A stretch of 64,000 bases of DNA, taken from Pseudothauera hydrothermalis. GTDB taxonomy: Bacteria; Pseudomonadota; Gammaproteobacteria; Burkholderiales; Rhodocyclaceae. The notes below the pieces were generated by a model. The model was not told where the DNA came from, did not search any database, and saw only the letters and a program-made list of their open reading frames with translations. Positions 52,534 to 61,512 of the stretch are shown here, piece after piece (the stretch's first letter is position 1; every line of letters begins with the position of its first letter). Location of the stretch: assembly GCF_003345255.1 (NCBI RefSeq), contig NZ_CP029331.1, forward strand, positions 2,480,001 to 2,544,000, written 5' to 3'. The position numbers were made by a program, and so were the translations under genes.

Positions 52534-54342
52534 ATGATCCCTCAGTCCTTCATTCAGGACCTGCTGGCTCGCGTCGACATTGTCGAGGTCATCGAGCGCT
52601 ATCTGCCGCTCAAGAAATCCGGTGCCAACTACTTTGCCTGCTGCCCCTTTCACGGAGAAAAATCCCCGTCCTTCTCAGTGAGCCCCAGCAAGCAGTTCTA
52701 TCACTGCTTTGGCTGCGGAGCACACGGCAGCGCGCTGGGTTTTTTGATGGCTTACAGCGGGCTGAGCTTTGTCGAAGCCGTCAAGACGCTGGCCGCCAGC
52801 GTCGGCATGCAAGTGCCCGACGATGGCAGGTTTCCGGCACGCGCGGCCGAAAACACCCATGAACACCTGGTCGACGTGATGACGCGCGCTGCGCGTTTTT
52901 ATCGCGAACAGCTCAAACAGCACCCACCCGCGATCGACTATCTCAAGCGTCGCGGCCTGTCCGGGGAAATCGCTGCCCGCTATGGCCTAGGCTACGCACC
53001 GCGGCAGGGACTGGACAAGATTTTCGCCGACTACCGGGCCCCAGCGCTGGCCGAAGCCGGTCTGGTCATCGACACAGAAGAAGGCCGGCGTTACGACCGC
53101 TTCCGCGACCGCATCATGTTCCCCATCCTGGACCGCCGCGGGCGCATCATTGCCTTTGGCGGACGGGTGCTGGACAAGGGCGAGCCCAAGTACCTCAATT
53201 CGCCGGAAACCCCGCTGTTTGAAAAGGGGCGCGAACTCTACGGCCTATACCAGGCACACAAGGCCATCCGTGATGCCGGTTTTGTGCTAGTGGTCGAAGG
53301 CTACATGGACGTGCTCGCGCTGGCACAGTTTGGCATCGACAACGCGGTCGCCGCCCTGGGTACGGCCACCACGCCGCATCACATCCACACCCTGCTGCGC
53401 CTGACCGACCGCATCGTGTTTTGCTTCGACGGTGACGCTGCCGGCCGCAAAGCCGCCTGGCGGGCGCTGGAAAACGCGCTGGAATCCCTGCGCGACGATG
53501 CCACGCTCGCTTTTCTATTTCTCCCCGAAAAACACGACCCGGACTCCTTCGTCCGCGCCGAAGGGGCCGAAGCCTTCCGCCACGGCGCGCGCACCGCCAC
53601 GCCGCTGGGCACGTTTCTCATCGACACGCTGCGTGCGCAATGCGACATGGACACGGCCGAAGGGCGCGCCCGTTTCGTCCATGCGGCGCGACCGCTGGTC
53701 ACGCGCATTGGCGCCGCCCCGCTGCTGCGCCTGCAACTGGTCAAAGCCGTCGCCGAAAACAGCGCGCTCACCCAGCATGAGGTCGAACAAGTGTTCGGCG
53801 CAGCGCAACCGCCAGCCGGACCATCCGCCTACCCCGCCGTTCCGGGCGTATCGCCGGTCGTCCGACGCGCACCAAGGCTACCCGGCGGGCGCCGCAAGCC
53901 GCCTTCCAAAACCGACATGCTGCTGCGCTTGATACTGCATCATCCGCACTGGGCCGCACGCCTGCCCGTGGGGCTGATTCCCGACGACTGCCCGGAAGGA
54001 CGGGCGTTGATTTCGATCGTCGATGCCACCAGCGTCGGCGACCTGAACCCCGATTGCGGCATCGGCGCCTTGATCGAGCGCTTCCGCGACACCGAACACG
54101 CCGAGACGCTGGCGCGCGCGGCCAGCGAGCCGATCGAAGCAGAGTTTGACGAGAGCATCGTCGAAACCTTGTTCGAAGACGCTTTGCGGGCACTGCATAC
54201 CGACGCCATCGCCGCGGAGATCGCACAACTGACGGCGAGTGCGGCAGCGGGCAGACTGGATGCGGCCGGCCGGCAGCGCCTGGCGGCGTTGCTGATGGAA
54301 AAGCGGAACCTCGCCAACACCGCCAAAGTCTCAGATTTTTAG
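52534..54342 (+). CDS. dnaG: DNA primase
   Basis: 602 aa. The N-terminal zinc site is C37, H40, C58 and C61 ([21 protein letters not shown]). [24 protein letters not shown] and [17 protein letters not shown] hold the catalytic Glu and Asp residues. The C-terminal DnaB-interaction domain ends the protein. It makes the RNA primers at the replication fork. Confidence 0.97.
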   Translation: MIPQSFIQDLLARVDIVEVIERYLPLKKSGANYFACCPFHGEKSPSFSVSPSKQFYHCFGCGAHGSALGFLMAYSGLSFVEAVKTLAASVGMQVPDDGRFPARAAENTHEHLVDVMTRAARFYREQLKQHPPAIDYLKRRGLSGEIAARYGLGYAPRQGLDKIFADYRAPALAEAGLVIDTEEGRRYDRFRDRIMFPILDRRGRIIAFGGRVLDKGEPKYLNSPETPLFEKGRELYGLYQAHKAIRDAGFVLVVEGYMDVLALAQFGIDNAVAALGTATTPHHIHTLLRLTDRIVFCFDGDAAGRKAAWRALENALESLRDDATLAFLFLPEKHDPDSFVRAEGAEAFRHGARTATPLGTFLIDTLRAQCDMDTAEGRARFVHAARPLVTRIGAAPLLRLQLVKAVAENSALTQHEVEQVFGAAQPPAGPSAYPAVPGVSPVVRRAPRLPGGRRKPPSKTDMLLRLILHHPHWAARLPVGLIPDDCPEGRALISIVDATSVGDLNPDCGIGALIERFRDTEHAETLARAASEPIEAEFDESIVETLFEDALRALHTDAIAAEIAQLTASAAAGRLDAAGRQRLAALLMEKRNLANTAKVSDF

Positions 54343-54391
54343 TATAATTTTCTGTTTACCCAATCGTTCTGCCCCCATACCGAGGAGCGCC

Positions 54392-56389
54392 ATGTCCCGC
54401 GAAAAGACCACGGATTCGCGCAAGAACAACCCGAAAGGCAAGCCCGCCAAGGCTGGCAAACCCGCCCAGGTCGCCGAAAGTCCGCAGGTATCGCCGCTCG
54501 ATGCCGAAGTGCGTCGCACGCGACTCAAAACGCTGATCACGCTAGGCAAGGAACGCGGCTACCTCACTTACGCCGAGATCAGCGACCATCTGCCGGACGA
54601 TGTGGCCGATGCCGAGCAGATCGAAAACATCATCGCCACGTTCAACAACATGAACATTCAGGTCTTCGACGAGGCGCCCGCCACCGAAGATCTGTTGATG
54701 TCCGACAACCTGCCGGCCGCGGTCGACGCCGACGAGGCCGAAGAAGAAGCCGAACAGGCGCTGTCCTCGGTCGACTCGGAATTCGGCCGCACCACCGACC
54801 CGGTCCGCATGTACATGCGCGAAATGGGCACGGTGGAGCTGCTCACCCGCGAAGGCGAAATCGAAATCGCCAAACGCATCGAAGATGGCCTCAAGCACAT
54901 GGTGCTGGCCATCTCCGCCTGCCCGACCACGATTGCCGAAATGCTCGATATCGCGGACAAGGTGGCGCGTGACGAGATGCGCATCGACGAGCTGATCGAC
55001 GGCTTGCTCGATCCGAACGGCAGTGGCGAGGAAGCCGAGCTGTCCGATGCCGAACCCGAAGACAGCGATACCTCATCCGTTGTCGGCGACGACGACAGCG
55101 ACGAAGACGCCGACGACAGCGACGACGACGCCGGCGGCGGCGATGGCGACGTTGCCAGCGCGGCCTCCTTGCTCAAGCTCAAAACCGAGGGCCTGCAGCG
55201 CTTCGAGACCATTCGCGGCTATTACGAAAAAATGATGGCGTCGCTGGCCGCAAACGGCTCGCAAGACGAAACCTACCTGCAGATGCAAAAGGCCATCTCC
55301 GACGAGTTGCTCAACATCCGCTTTACCGCCAAGGCCATCGAAAAACTGTGCGACTCGGTGCGCCACATGGTCGAGCAGGTGCGCACCCATGAACGCCAGA
55401 TCCTGCAGCTGTGCGTGGATCGGGCCGGCATGCCGCGCACTCACTTCATCAAGGTTTTCCCGGGCCGGGAAACCGACCTCGACTGGCTCAAGGATGAAAT
55501 TGCCGCAGGCAAAGGCTATGCCGAGGGCCTGATGCGCATCCACCCCGCGGTGCTCGAGGAACAGCAAAAGCTCATCGAGCTGCAAAACCGCATCGGCATT
55601 CCGCTCAAAGAGCTCAAAGACATCAACCGTCAGATGTCCACCGGCGAGGCCAAGATGCGCCGCGCCAAGCGCGAGATGACCGAGGCCAACCTGCGCCTGG
55701 TGATTTCGATTGCCAAGAAATACACCAACCGTGGGCTGCAGTTCCTCGACCTGATCCAGGAAGGCAACATCGGCCTGATGAAGGCGGTGGACAAATTCGA
55801 ATACCGCCGCGGTTACAAATTCTCGACCTATGCCACCTGGTGGATCCGGCAGGCCATCACCCGCTCGATTGCCGATCAGGCACGCACCATTCGCATTCCG
55901 GTGCACATGATCGAGACCATCAACAAAATGAACCGCATCAGCCGGCAGATTCTGCAGGAAACCGGCCAGGAGCCCGATCCGGCAACACTGGCGGAAAGAA
56001 TGGAGATGCCCGAGGAGAAGATCCGCAAGATCCTGAAAATCTCCAAAGAGCCGATCTCCATGGAAACACCGATCGGCGACGATGACGACTCCCATCTGGG
56101 CGACTTCATCGAAGACACCACCACGCTGGCTCCCGCCGATGCTGCGATGTACGCCAGTCTGCGCGACGCCACCAGCGAAGTGCTCGATTCGCTGACCCCG
56201 CGAGAGGCCAAAGTGCTGCGCATGCGTTTCGGGATCGAAATGAACACCGACCACACATTGGAAGAGGTCGGCAAGCAGTTCGATGTCACCCGCGAGCGCA
56301 TCCGCCAGATCGAAGCCAAGGCCCTGCGCAAACTGCGTCACCCCAGCCGCTCGGAGCGCTTGCGCAGCTTCCTGGACAGCGACGCCTGA
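54392..56389 (+). CDS. rpoD: RNA polymerase sigma-70 factor RpoD
   Basis: 665 aa. Region 1.1 is at the N-terminus, and region 1.2 is [30 protein letters not shown] run of acidic residues (about residues 208-250, many Asp) forms the non-conserved insert. Region 2 is [42 protein letters not shown], and region 4 is [38 protein letters not shown] at 54343-54348, at the end of dnaG, might be an own -10 box, but no -35 is seen. Confidence 0.98.
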   Translation: MSREKTTDSRKNNPKGKPAKAGKPAQVAESPQVSPLDAEVRRTRLKTLITLGKERGYLTYAEISDHLPDDVADAEQIENIIATFNNMNIQVFDEAPATEDLLMSDNLPAAVDADEAEEEAEQALSSVDSEFGRTTDPVRMYMREMGTVELLTREGEIEIAKRIEDGLKHMVLAISACPTTIAEMLDIADKVARDEMRIDELIDGLLDPNGSGEEAELSDAEPEDSDTSSVVGDDDSDEDADDSDDDAGGGDGDVASAASLLKLKTEGLQRFETIRGYYEKMMASLAANGSQDETYLQMQKAISDELLNIRFTAKAIEKLCDSVRHMVEQVRTHERQILQLCVDRAGMPRTHFIKVFPGRETDLDWLKDEIAAGKGYAEGLMRIHPAVLEEQQKLIELQNRIGIPLKELKDINRQMSTGEAKMRRAKREMTEANLRLVISIAKKYTNRGLQFLDLIQEGNIGLMKAVDKFEYRRGYKFSTYATWWIRQAITRSIADQARTIRIPVHMIETINKMNRISRQILQETGQEPDPATLAERMEMPEEKIRKILKISKEPISMETPIGDDDDSHLGDFIEDTTTLAPADAAMYASLRDATSEVLDSLTPREAKVLRMRFGIEMNTDHTLEEVGKQFDVTRERIRQIEAKALRKLRHPSRSERLRSFLDSDA

Positions 56390-56403
56390 GCGCTCTAAGC
56401 TCT

Positions 56404-56423
56404 GTGCCCGCCCCGGCGGGCAC
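56404..56423 (+). terminator. Perfect 9-bp hairpin after rpoD
   Basis: GTGCCCGCC and GGCGGGCAC with a CC loop form a perfect stem 14 nt after the rpoD stop. There is no T run behind it, so it is a stable 3' hairpin more than a classical terminator. Confidence 0.5.
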
Positions 56424-56429
56424 GCACAC

Positions 56430-56480
56430 GGGCCTTTAGCTCAATCGGTCAGAGCAGAGGACTCATAATCGATTAGTCGA
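56430..56480 (+). pseudogene. 5' half of a tRNA with anticodon CAU (broken tRNA)
   Basis: GGGCCTTTAGCTCAATCGGT and AGAGCAGAGGACTCATAATC give a good acceptor start, D arm and 5' side of the anticodon arm with CAU. After ACTCATAATCG the sequence no longer pairs: the 3' anticodon strand, T arm and CCA are missing. The break comes at the anticodon loop, a known target for tyrosine integrases. The 12 bases GACTCATAATCG recur in the next tRNA. Confidence 0.75.
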
Positions 56481-56506
56481 GGCCCGAAGGAAGCGTTAGA
56501 ATTACC

Positions 56507-56533
56507 ACCTTCGAAGCCTTGGCTTGCGAAGGT
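56507..56533. repeat. Hairpin between the broken and the intact tRNA
   Basis: ACCTTCGAAGCC (56507-56518) and GGCTTGCGAAGGT (56521-56533) pair over 12 bp with one extra base and a TT loop. It is followed by AAAATCAGAAAAA. The purpose is unknown; it could be part of an attachment site or a processing signal before the tRNA. Confidence 0.5.
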
Positions 56534-56546
56534 AAAATCAGAAAAA

Positions 56547-56623
56547 GGGCCTATAGCTCAGTTGGTTAGAGCAGCCGACTCATAATCGGTAGGTCGCAGG
56601 TTCAAGTCCTGCTGGGCCCACCA
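56547..56623 (+). tRNA. ileX: tRNA-Ile2 (anticodon CAU, expected to be modified to lysidine)
   Basis: 77 nt with a full cloverleaf: acceptor GGGCCTA with TGGGCCC, D arm, anticodon loop CTCATAA, T arm GCAGGTTCAAGTCCTGC and encoded ACCA. CAU tRNAs may be Met or Ile2. The body resembles E. coli ileX more than metT, so it would read AUA after TilS modifies C34. The integrase gene starts 71 nt later, suggesting the tRNA is an integration site. Confidence 0.9.
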
Positions 56624-56645
56624 TCTACCGCCAAATTGTCCCAAA

Positions 56646-56687
56646 GGTACAATTTCGGTACAGTCAGAAACACTGGAACTGTACCGA
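56646..56687. promoter_or_regulatory. Repeated GGTAC sites and inverted repeat before int
   Basis: TCGGTACAGT (56655-56664) and ACTGTACCGA (56678-56687) are perfect 10-bp arms with a 13-nt spacer. A further GGTAC at 56646-56650 lies 11 bp from the next. The block ends 7 nt before the int ATG, so it may be an operator for int or sites bound by the integrase or its directionality factor. Confidence 0.55.
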
Positions 56688-56694
56688 GGCCCCT

Positions 56695-57813
56695 ATGGCG
56701 ACACTGGTAAAGACACCCTCCGGCACCTGGAAAGCCGTGATCCGCAAGGTCGGCTTTCCAACCGCAACCAAAACCTTCCGTACCAAACGGGATGCTGAAG
56801 ACTGGTCACGTCGAACAGAAGACGAGATGGTGCGCGGCGTTTACATCCAACGCGCTCCGGCCGAGCGGATGACAGTCGCCGACGCTCTCAAGCGCTACCT
56901 GGCAGAGGTCTCGCCCACCAAGCGACCATCTTCAGCAGCTAGCGACGCCCGGCATTCCAAACCATTGATCCAGCACCTCGGCAAATACTCCCTGGCCGCC
57001 CTTACCCCCGAGATCATCGCCAAGTACCGCGATGACCGACTGGCAGGACTGGATAGAAAGGACGCCAAGGGAAGACCCGCCCCTAAACCCCGCTCACCGA
57101 ACACCGTCCGCCTCGATCTGGCACTGCTGGGCCACATGTTCAGTACCGCGATCAAGGAATGGGGCATTGGCCTGCCAAGCAATCCAGTACAGAACATCCG
57201 CCGCCCCTCACCGCCCCCCGGTCGCGAACGGCGTCTTAGCCTGGACGAAGAAACACGACTGATGCGGGCAGTCGATGCCCACAGCAACCCAATGCTCGGC
57301 TGGATTGTTCGTATCGCCCTGGAAACAGGCATGCGTTCGTCGGAGATCACCACCCTTCGCCGGAGCCAGGTCGATCTGAAACGGCGCATCGTGCGCCTTC
57401 TGGAGACAAAGAACACCCTGCCCCGCACCGTTCCCTTGACCAGTACCGCCGTAGACATATTCCGGCAGGCTCTGGCCAATCCGGTTCGCCCTATTGATAC
57501 CGATCTGATTTTCTTCGGAGAGCCTGGAAAAGATGGTCAGCGGCGGCCCTACAACTTCAACAAGGTCTGGTTGAACACCAAGGAAAGTGTCGGGCTGAAA
57601 GACCTACGATTCCACGACCTTCGCCATGAAGCGGTCAGCCGTTTTGTCGAAGGAGGCCTAAGCGACCAACAGGTGGCGGCAATCAGCGGCCACAAGTCCA
57701 TGCAGATGCTGCGGCGCTACACCCACCTGCGAGCGGAGGACCTGGTAGATGAGCTGGATGCCATCTCGACGCGCAGAGCAGGCAAGCAACAAGACGCCAA
57801 AAAGCCAAACTGA
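56695..57813 (+). CDS. int: Tyrosine-type site-specific integrase
   Basis: 372 aa. Catalytic residues: R214 (ETGMRSSEI), K239 (LLETKN), H307-x-x-R310 (FHDLRHEA), H333 (SGHKSM) and nucleophile Y342 (RRYTHLR). An N-terminal arm-binding part (GTWKAVIRKVGFPTATKTF) and a SAM-like core-binding domain precede them. It should insert and remove the element at the adjacent tRNA. GAGG is 5 nt from the ATG. All catalytic residues are present, so it may be active. Confidence 0.95.
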   Translation: MATLVKTPSGTWKAVIRKVGFPTATKTFRTKRDAEDWSRRTEDEMVRGVYIQRAPAERMTVADALKRYLAEVSPTKRPSSAASDARHSKPLIQHLGKYSLAALTPEIIAKYRDDRLAGLDRKDAKGRPAPKPRSPNTVRLDLALLGHMFSTAIKEWGIGLPSNPVQNIRRPSPPPGRERRLSLDEETRLMRAVDAHSNPMLGWIVRIALETGMRSSEITTLRRSQVDLKRRIVRLLETKNTLPRTVPLTSTAVDIFRQALANPVRPIDTDLIFFGEPGKDGQRRPYNFNKVWLNTKESVGLKDLRFHDLRHEAVSRFVEGGLSDQQVAAISGHKSMQMLRRYTHLRAEDLVDELDAISTRRAGKQQDAKKPN

Positions 57814-57854
57814 CGGGTCATCATTACAGCCAGCTAAGCGCAGAGCGCTGCGTT

Positions 57855-57898
57855 ATGTATGTAGTATGTTGTAGTAGCGTACAACATACTACATACAT
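57855..57898. repeat. Perfect 19-bp inverted repeat between convergent genes
   Basis: The left arm (57855-57873, starting ATGTATGTAG) and the right arm (57880-57898, ending CTACATACAT) are exact reverse complements with a 6-nt spacer, GTAGCG. It lies between int (ends 57813) and the minus-strand gene that ends at 57954, so it may be a two-way terminator. No T run flanks it, and the AT-rich arms are out of step with the chromosome. A protein-binding site is also possible. Confidence 0.8.
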
Positions 57899-57953
57899 GA
57901 CCCTGGCCGATGCCCTCGAATTTAGCCGCTAAAATCCAGCCGTCCCAGGGATA

Positions 57954-58826
57954 TCAGTGCCAGGTGCTACCGTCATCTGCACCGCCCGCCGGAAGATCGT
58001 CGAGTTCTGCGGTGCCACCTTGAAACAGCTGTGCGCGTAAACTCTTCGCCACCACCATGCGGTGCTGTTCAGCACGCAACTGCTGCTTCAGCAATTCATT
58101 TTCGTCCGTCATCCAGGGTGCCCAATAAACCGTACCCGTAGGTGCCGCCGATCCGCTGCCGAAATAGGCAGAAATCCAATCCTTGAGCGGCGTGACCAAC
58201 CCGTGACGAGAAAGTATTTCCCGGGTGCCCGGCATCGACATGAGACCTTCAAGCAAGACCCGCAAAGCAGTTGATTTTATCTGCCCAAGCACATCCCAGG
58301 CACGAACAACTCGAATTGCAGTGACAAAACACTCCAGTTCCGAAACGACTGAGCCTGGCTTGCCGCGAAGACACTTGGTTTGAAACGCAAAAACCCTGGC
58401 CAAGATCAAGTCCTCGAAGAAAAACTGACTCAACCCACCTTCGGGCCAGTCGCCCCCAGGCATCAAACGATCAGCCATCCTGAAATCTTCGGGCGTTATG
58501 CTTCCCCACATGGCGTCCCATAATGGAACTTGCATAGGGCCAATCTGATAAACGTTCAGAGCGGCTCGAAACAATTCATCTTCTGCATTCAAAATATCGC
58601 TGCCAGGTGAAATATCTCCCCGTCGATAGCGATATATGGTTGCCTGGTCAATATCCTCAAAAGGCATCCAGTCGCACATTTCAGCAGGCGCTCTTTCCCC
58701 TGCCAAGAAGTGATACCAGGCAATCGTTTTCATACGTTCGCTTTCATGCCTGGCTGGCCTTCCACGGGTACGACTCAACTTTGTTTTCTTTTGCGTGATA
58801 TTCGGCATTTCCGCGCCTGTATTCAT
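57954..58826 (-). CDS. Uncharacterised protein of the integrated element, possible DNA-binding regulator
   Basis: 290 aa from ATG 58826, chosen because AAGGAAGG is 7 nt ahead; ATG 58832 is too close to it. Not recognised. The N-terminus is basic with an AT-hook-like RTRGRPARHESER. Residues about 55-75 (DIDQATIYRYRRGDISPGSD) look like a helix-turn-helix region. The rest is helical and ends in a Gly/Asp-rich tail. It is divergent from the excisionase-like gene and converges with int, a usual place for an element regulator. Confidence 0.7.
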   Translation of the reverse strand: MNTGAEMPNITQKKTKLSRTRGRPARHESERMKTIAWYHFLAGERAPAEMCDWMPFEDIDQATIYRYRRGDISPGSDILNAEDELFRAALNVYQIGPMQVPLWDAMWGSITPEDFRMADRLMPGGDWPEGGLSQFFFEDLILARVFAFQTKCLRGKPGSVVSELECFVTAIRVVRAWDVLGQIKSTALRVLLEGLMSMPGTREILSRHGLVTPLKDWISAYFGSGSAAPTGTVYWAPWMTDENELLKQQLRAEQHRMVVAKSLRAQLFQGGTAELDDLPAGGADDGSTWH

Positions 58827-58907
58827 GACCATGCCTTCCTTTTAATGGTGGTTACCGAAGCCCAGAGAACTTTGAACTTACTGGGCGTATTCACAAGGAG
58901 CCAACCG

Positions 58908-59132
58908 ATGACCACCGAAGAACAACTGCTTGACCGTTATGGGCCGCTGCTGTCACTGACAGAACTTTCAGAGTTGCTTAAGCGTAGTCCAGATGGTCTC
59001 CGCATAGCGTTGCGAAGTCAAACCGAGTTTGCGCAGAAATGGAACGCAGCCAAACGCAAAGTAGGACGGCGCGTTTATTTCCGTGCAAGTGATGTTGCCC
59101 AGGGCAATCGCACCTACTTATCATACGCATAA
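58908..59132 (+). CDS. Small excisionase-like HTH protein, 3' end replaced by an IS
   Basis: As it stands, 74 aa; AAGGAG is 7 nt before the ATG. LSLTELSELLKRSPDGLRIAL and KVGRRVYFRASDVA fit the winged HTH of AlpA/excisionase-type proteins. The ISAs1 copy entered after SDVA, so the last ten residues (QGNRTYLSYA) come from the IS. Joining the two sides at the 10-bp duplication restores ...SDVAELIDEA and a stop at 61502, a 70-residue protein. Being next to int, it is a candidate directionality factor. Confidence 0.8.
   Translation: MTTEEQLLDRYGPLLSLTELSELLKRSPDGLRIALRSQTEFAQKWNAAKRKVGRRVYFRASDVAQGNRTYLSYA
59090..59099. repeat. Target-site duplication of ISAs1 copy 1, left
   Basis: TGATGTTGCC directly before the IS; the same ten bases follow the IS at 61472-61481. 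Confidence 0.95.
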
Positions 59133-59161
59133 CAGATAAGCCGTTTACGATCATGCACTTA

Positions 59162-60261
59162 CTAACTTTTCAATAAGTAGTGTCAGCCCAGGATATAGCG
59201 GCACTCTGGCTGCCTAAAAAATGACTTCACGAGTTCGGGGAGCTTCTGGATGCTACGCAAAGCACGGAGTGCGAGTCGCTTCATCTCCTCGGCGCTCTCG
59301 ACCAACTGGCTCGAAACCTTCCGCTTCACATGAGCCCAGACTGTTTCGTCCGGGTTCAGCTGCGGCGAGTAAGGCGGCAAATAGAACAACTTGAGCTTGC
59401 CGTCCAAGCTCTCGATGTAGCTCTTGACCATCTTTGCCTTGTGAATCGGATGACCATCGACGATCAGAAAGACCGGTTTCTCGGCATTGAGCATCAAGCG
59501 CTTGAGGAACTCGACGAACACTTTCGCACCGACCGAGCCCTCATGCAGCATGAACCGAAATTCGCCCTGCGTGCCGACGGCCGAGATCATGTTCAGCGAG
59601 AAGCGCCGACCCGTCGCCTGCACCACCGGCGTCCGGCCTTGTGGCGCCCAAGTCGTGCCGGTGTGGTAGTCCGAGCGGATGCCCGACTCGTCGCCAAAGT
59701 AGATCGTTGCTCCGAGCCGCTTGGCTTCAGCGCGAATCGCGGGGTAGGTCTCCGTCTCCCAAGTGCGCACCAGGACGGGGTCTTGCTGCCACGCCTGGTA
59801 GAGCGGCTTCTGGGCGCTGAAACCCAGGATCTTCATCAGGCGGTGAACCGAGGAGACCGACAGCTCTTTCTTGAATTGGCGTTTGATCAAGTGACGAATC
59901 AGAGACAGCGTCCACAAGCCGAACTCGAACTTGAACTGCTGCGGGTTGTGGTCACGAACCGCATTGGCAATCCACGAAAGCTCCTCGGCGCTGAGTTTGC
60001 TCGGGCGTCCCGGAATCGGCTTGGCGAGCAATGCGTTCTGTCCGCCATTGGCAAAATCGGCGAGCCACCGGAAAACGCTGCGCTCATTCACGCCATACGC
60101 CGCCGCGACGCTTTGCACCGTCTGCCCGTCACGTACCGCTTTGACGGCCTGCTGCCGCATGACCTGCAAGGTGTGATGATCGAGAGCTCGGCCGTCGGAA
60201 AGTCGTTTGCATTTCATAGGCCATATTATCGCTCACATGACACTACTTATGGGAAACTCAG
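59162..60261 (-). mobile_element. IS630-family insertion sequence nested in ISAs1 copy 1
   Basis: 1100 bp flanked by TA (59160-59161 and 60262-60263), the target duplicated by IS630 elements. Its ends match as inverted repeats of about 25 bp: CTAACTTTTCAATAAGTAGT and CTGAGTTTCCCATAAGTAGT, both going on to GTCA. The uninterrupted target, CACTTAGGCACC, is seen in copy 2. Confidence 0.95.
59183..60217 (-). CDS. IS630-family transposase
   Basis: 344 aa. N-terminal HTH part (AVRDGQTVQSVAAAYGVNERSVFRWLADF) and a DDE domain: YFGDESGIRSDYHTGTTW, VFLIVDGHPIHKAKMV and LPPYSPQLNPDETVWAHVKRK, giving D, D and E. It is full length, with no visible frameshift, and so may be active. Confidence 0.95.
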   Translation of the reverse strand: MKCKRLSDGRALDHHTLQVMRQQAVKAVRDGQTVQSVAAAYGVNERSVFRWLADFANGGQNALLAKPIPGRPSKLSAEELSWIANAVRDHNPQQFKFEFGLWTLSLIRHLIKRQFKKELSVSSVHRLMKILGFSAQKPLYQAWQQDPVLVRTWETETYPAIRAEAKRLGATIYFGDESGIRSDYHTGTTWAPQGRTPVVQATGRRFSLNMISAVGTQGEFRFMLHEGSVGAKVFVEFLKRLMLNAEKPVFLIVDGHPIHKAKMVKSYIESLDGKLKLFYLPPYSPQLNPDETVWAHVKRKVSSQLVESAEEMKRLALRALRSIQKLPELVKSFFRQPECRYILG

Positions 60262-60321
60262 TAGGCACCCCCTGTTCACAGCGTCATATTTTGTGTAGCT
60301 TACTGTCTTTTTGGGGATCCC

Positions 60322-61455
60322 ATGAAGGCAGTAAGCATCATGCCGCTGACGCAGGTGTTCGTCTCGGTTTCCGACCCGCGCAGCAAGCGCCACACACGCC
60401 ACGACCTGTCCGAACTGCTCACGGTCGCGGTGTGTGCAGTGCTCTCGGGCGTGGACGACTTCGTCGACATCGAGTTGTGGGCCAAGGCCAAGATCGATTG
60501 GCTGCGAGGGTTCATGAAGCTTGAGCATGGCATCCCTTCGCACGACACGATCGGGCGCGTGTTCGGCCTGATTGAGCCTGACGAGTTCGAGGCGGCGTTT
60601 CGGCGCTGGGTCGGCATGGTCGTGCCGGTGCTGGCCGAAGACACGGTCGTTGCGATCGACGGCAAGAGCAGCCGAAGAACGGCAAGCAAGGGCAAGACCC
60701 CTGCAAGTGCCCTGCACATGGTCAGCGCGTTCGCCGCCGGGATGGGCGTGGTGTTGGGCCAGAGGGCCACGGCCGAGAAATCCAACGAGATCACCGCCAT
60801 TCCCGAGTTGCTCTCGAAGCTCGCCCTGGAAGGCTGCGTGGTGACGATCGACGCGATGGGCACACAGGCGAAGATTGCGCGCACGATCCGCGAACGCGGC
60901 GCCCACTACGTGCTGTGCGTGAAGGACAACCACCCGAAGTTGCTCGACTCGATCCGCTTTGCCGGCGTCGCGGATCCACGGGGACCGCTCACGCCGGCCT
61001 CGACGCATGAAACCACGAATCTTGGCCATGGACGCACGGAGATCCGCCGCTGCGTTGCGTACGACGCCACCGATCGGCTCTACAAGGGCGAAGAGTGGAA
61101 GGACGTCGCGAGCTTCGCCTTGATCGAGCGGGTGCGCACTGTCGGCAACAAAACCAGCACCGAGCGTGCCTACTACCTGAGCAGCCTGCCCGCGGACGCC
61201 GAGCGCATCGCCAAAGCAGTTCGCAGCCACTGGGAGGTGGAGAATCGGCTTCACTGGTGTCTGGATGTGCAGTTCAACGAGGATCAGTCCCGGGTGCGCA
61301 GCGGTTACGCGGCCAACAACTTGGCTGTTGTTCGCCACATCGTGATGAACCTGCTGCGGCTGAACACGACCCGTAAGGCGAGCATCAAGTCCAAGCGCAT
61401 GCTGGCTGCCACTATTGACGAATTTCGGGCCGAGTTGCTCGGAGTTATGACATGA
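60322..61455 (+). CDS. ISAs1-family transposase, copy 1
   Basis: 377 aa, with the same translated sequence as the second copy. VVAIDGKSSRRTASKG and GCVVTIDAMGTQAKIARTIRERGAHYVLCVKDNHP hold catalytic Asp residues, and RSHWEVENRLHWCLDVQFNEDQSR is the family Glu signature. The coding part is whole; the IS630 insert lies 59 nt upstream of the ATG and may have changed its promoter. Confidence 0.95.
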   Translation: MKAVSIMPLTQVFVSVSDPRSKRHTRHDLSELLTVAVCAVLSGVDDFVDIELWAKAKIDWLRGFMKLEHGIPSHDTIGRVFGLIEPDEFEAAFRRWVGMVVPVLAEDTVVAIDGKSSRRTASKGKTPASALHMVSAFAAGMGVVLGQRATAEKSNEITAIPELLSKLALEGCVVTIDAMGTQAKIARTIRERGAHYVLCVKDNHPKLLDSIRFAGVADPRGPLTPASTHETTNLGHGRTEIRRCVAYDATDRLYKGEEWKDVASFALIERVRTVGNKTSTERAYYLSSLPADAERIAKAVRSHWEVENRLHWCLDVQFNEDQSRVRSGYAANNLAVVRHIVMNLLRLNTTRKASIKSKRMLAATIDEFRAELLGVMT

Positions 61456-61471
61456 AGGTGCGATTGCCCTG

Positions 61472-61502
61472 TGATGTTGCCGAACTCATCGACGAGGCAT
61501 GA
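61472..61502 (+). pseudogene. Displaced 3' end of the excisionase-like gene
   Basis: TGATGTTGCC, the right copy of the target duplication, is followed by codons for E-L-I-D-E-A and TGA (61500-61502). They continue the frame of the gene that starts at 58908. The HTH gene begins 10 nt later, so the two were one operon before the IS entered. Confidence 0.8.
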
Positions 61503-61512
61503 GGGCAATGAT

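Larger units (their letters stand above)
59100..61471 (+). mobile_element. ISAs1-family insertion sequence, copy 1, split by an IS630 element
   Basis: The ends are CAGGGCAATCGCACCT (59100-59115) and its reverse complement (61456-61471). It is flanked by TGATGTTGCC on both sides. It spans 2372 bp; without the IS630 insert (1100 bp) and one TA it is 1270 bp, equal to copy 2. The transposase is read on the plus strand and is intact. Confidence 0.95.

Noticed and set aside
56430-56500. First CAU tRNA as a working gene
   Set aside because: The 3' anticodon strand, T arm and acceptor end are missing.
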